Positions 63,502 to 64,000 of a stretch of 64,000 bases of DNA are shown here, piece after piece. The translations under genes were made by a program, and so were the position numbers. The stretch is from Chthonomonadales bacterium (lineage in GTDB: Bacteria > Armatimonadota > Chthonomonadetes > Chthonomonadales > CAJBBX01): NCBI GenBank assembly GCA_027459625.1, contig DAIDHP010000019.1, positions 1-64,000 on the forward strand, given 5' to 3'. Each line of letters opens with the position of its first letter. The stretch's first letter is position 1. The notes beneath the pieces are model-generated. The model was not told the DNA's origin. It did no database searches and was given only the letters and a program-made list of their open reading frames with translations.

Positions 63502-64000
63502 TTCGGTGAGGCATCCCATGCAGCGTTGAGAATCTCCCGAATGAACATATCATCTGCTTGGGATGGGAATAGTCCGCTCAACGGGGATTCCGCCAATTCC
63601 GCCACGGACCAAACGCTCTTCGGCCAAGAACTGTCCTGTGGAGGGTGGAGAACAATTTGAAGCGATCTGGAGATTGATCCCTCTGGATCCAAGGAGTTCA
63701 GGAGATCAAGCACATGATTAATACGCACCAGTGAAAAGCCCGCCTGCTCGGTATCCAAATCTTCCAAGGAGACTTGAAATGAAATAATTTCCGACCGTAG
63801 TTTCGCCACCAGTGATTCCAGAGCCATTTTCAGCCTTTCATCCTGGATTTGCGCACCCTCTCCCTCCGACGCCGTTTTTCCCTTTATCTCACGGATGACG
63901 GATTTTGCGGATTCCTTGATGAGTGGGTCGCCTGATGAAATGCTCGGTTGTACGATGTGATTTTCCCCATAGCTAAACGACGGTACGGGATTTGGTTGCT
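63498..64000 (-). CDS. C-terminal part of an unknown protein, runs off the window
   Basis: The frame is open from the right edge of the window to the TAG at 63498, about 166 codons. An internal ATG at 63827 is unlikely to be the real start because coding continues upstream without a stop (HIVQPSISSGDPLIKES...). The visible part is helical and acidic with no recognised domain (LVAKLRSEIISFQVSLEDLD). A leader of an earlier domain must lie beyond 64000. Convergent with the exopolysaccharide operon. Confidence 0.6.
   Translation of the reverse strand, partial: QPNPVPSFSYGENHIVQPSISSGDPLIKESAKSVIREIKGKTASEGEGAQIQDERLKMALESLVAKLRSEIISFQVSLEDLDTEQAGFSLVRINHVLDLLNSLDPEGSISRSLQIVLHPPQDSSWPKSVWSVAELAESPLSGLFPSQADDMFIREILNAAWDASPN

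Overview
The window is a chromosomal segment of a bacterium with a Gram-negative-type envelope economy: exopolysaccharide and dTDP-sugar genes, heptose-1-phosphate adenylyltransferase, a SurA/PrsA-like foldase, PEP-CTERM exosortase substrates and RNase E/G. GC content looks moderate (about half). The mix of PEP-CTERM proteins, several xylose-isomerase-like TIM barrels, a GH35 beta-galactosidase and a radical-SAM-linked DUF2344 protein next to rng would fit Armatimonadota. That is an inference; there is no rRNA or marker here that proves it.

Layout. 1-7.4 kb: a broken glycoside-hydrolase tail, a complete IS256-family element, a 21-bp tandem array, and two secreted carbohydrate-related proteins (a ricin-lectin/esterase/beta-propeller fusion and a beta-helix protein). 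7.4-15.7 kb: a plastic region with three paralogous PEP-CTERM proteins (one frameshifted), an IS1182-family deletion remnant, a toxin-antitoxin pair whose toxin is frameshifted and partly duplicated, an ImmA/IrrE plus PIN-like pair in which both genes carry in-frame stops, and a probable Abi-type gene fragment. 16-23 kb: a Na/Pi transporter, GH35 beta-galactosidase, tRNA-Ser(UGA), a site-2 protease and a sugar isomerase. 23.3-31.4 kb (minus strand): an envelope-glycan block (rfaE2, rfbB, an rfbC-like epimerase, rfbA, galE, two DPM1-like GT2 enzymes around a GT-C membrane glycosyltransferase, and an initiating sugar-phosphate transferase). 31.6-47 kb: housekeeping genes (rsmI, foldase, topA, tricorn-like protein, rng, DUF2344 protein, folC) with two zinc-ribbon membrane proteins. 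48.7-53.8 kb: a signalling block (GAF-GAF-PAS histidine kinase, sigma-54 activator, receiver-PilZ protein). 55.3-63.5 kb: a plus-strand exopolysaccharide operon with six glycosyltransferases, an acetyltransferase and an O-antigen polymerase/ligase-like protein.

The unifying signal is a set of six near-identical sigma-54 (-24/-12) promoter sequences, TGGCAYG-N4-TTGC. They lie upstream of all three PEP-CTERM genes, the initiating sugar transferase, the receiver-PilZ gene and the long glycosyltransferase operon. The window also encodes a histidine kinase and a sigma-54 activator just upstream of one of these promoters. I read this as a sigma-54 regulon that couples exosortase-sorted surface proteins to exopolysaccharide synthesis, analogous to the PrsK/PrsR systems described for PEP-CTERM bacteria. 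The activator is unusual because it has no C-terminal Fis-type DNA-binding domain.
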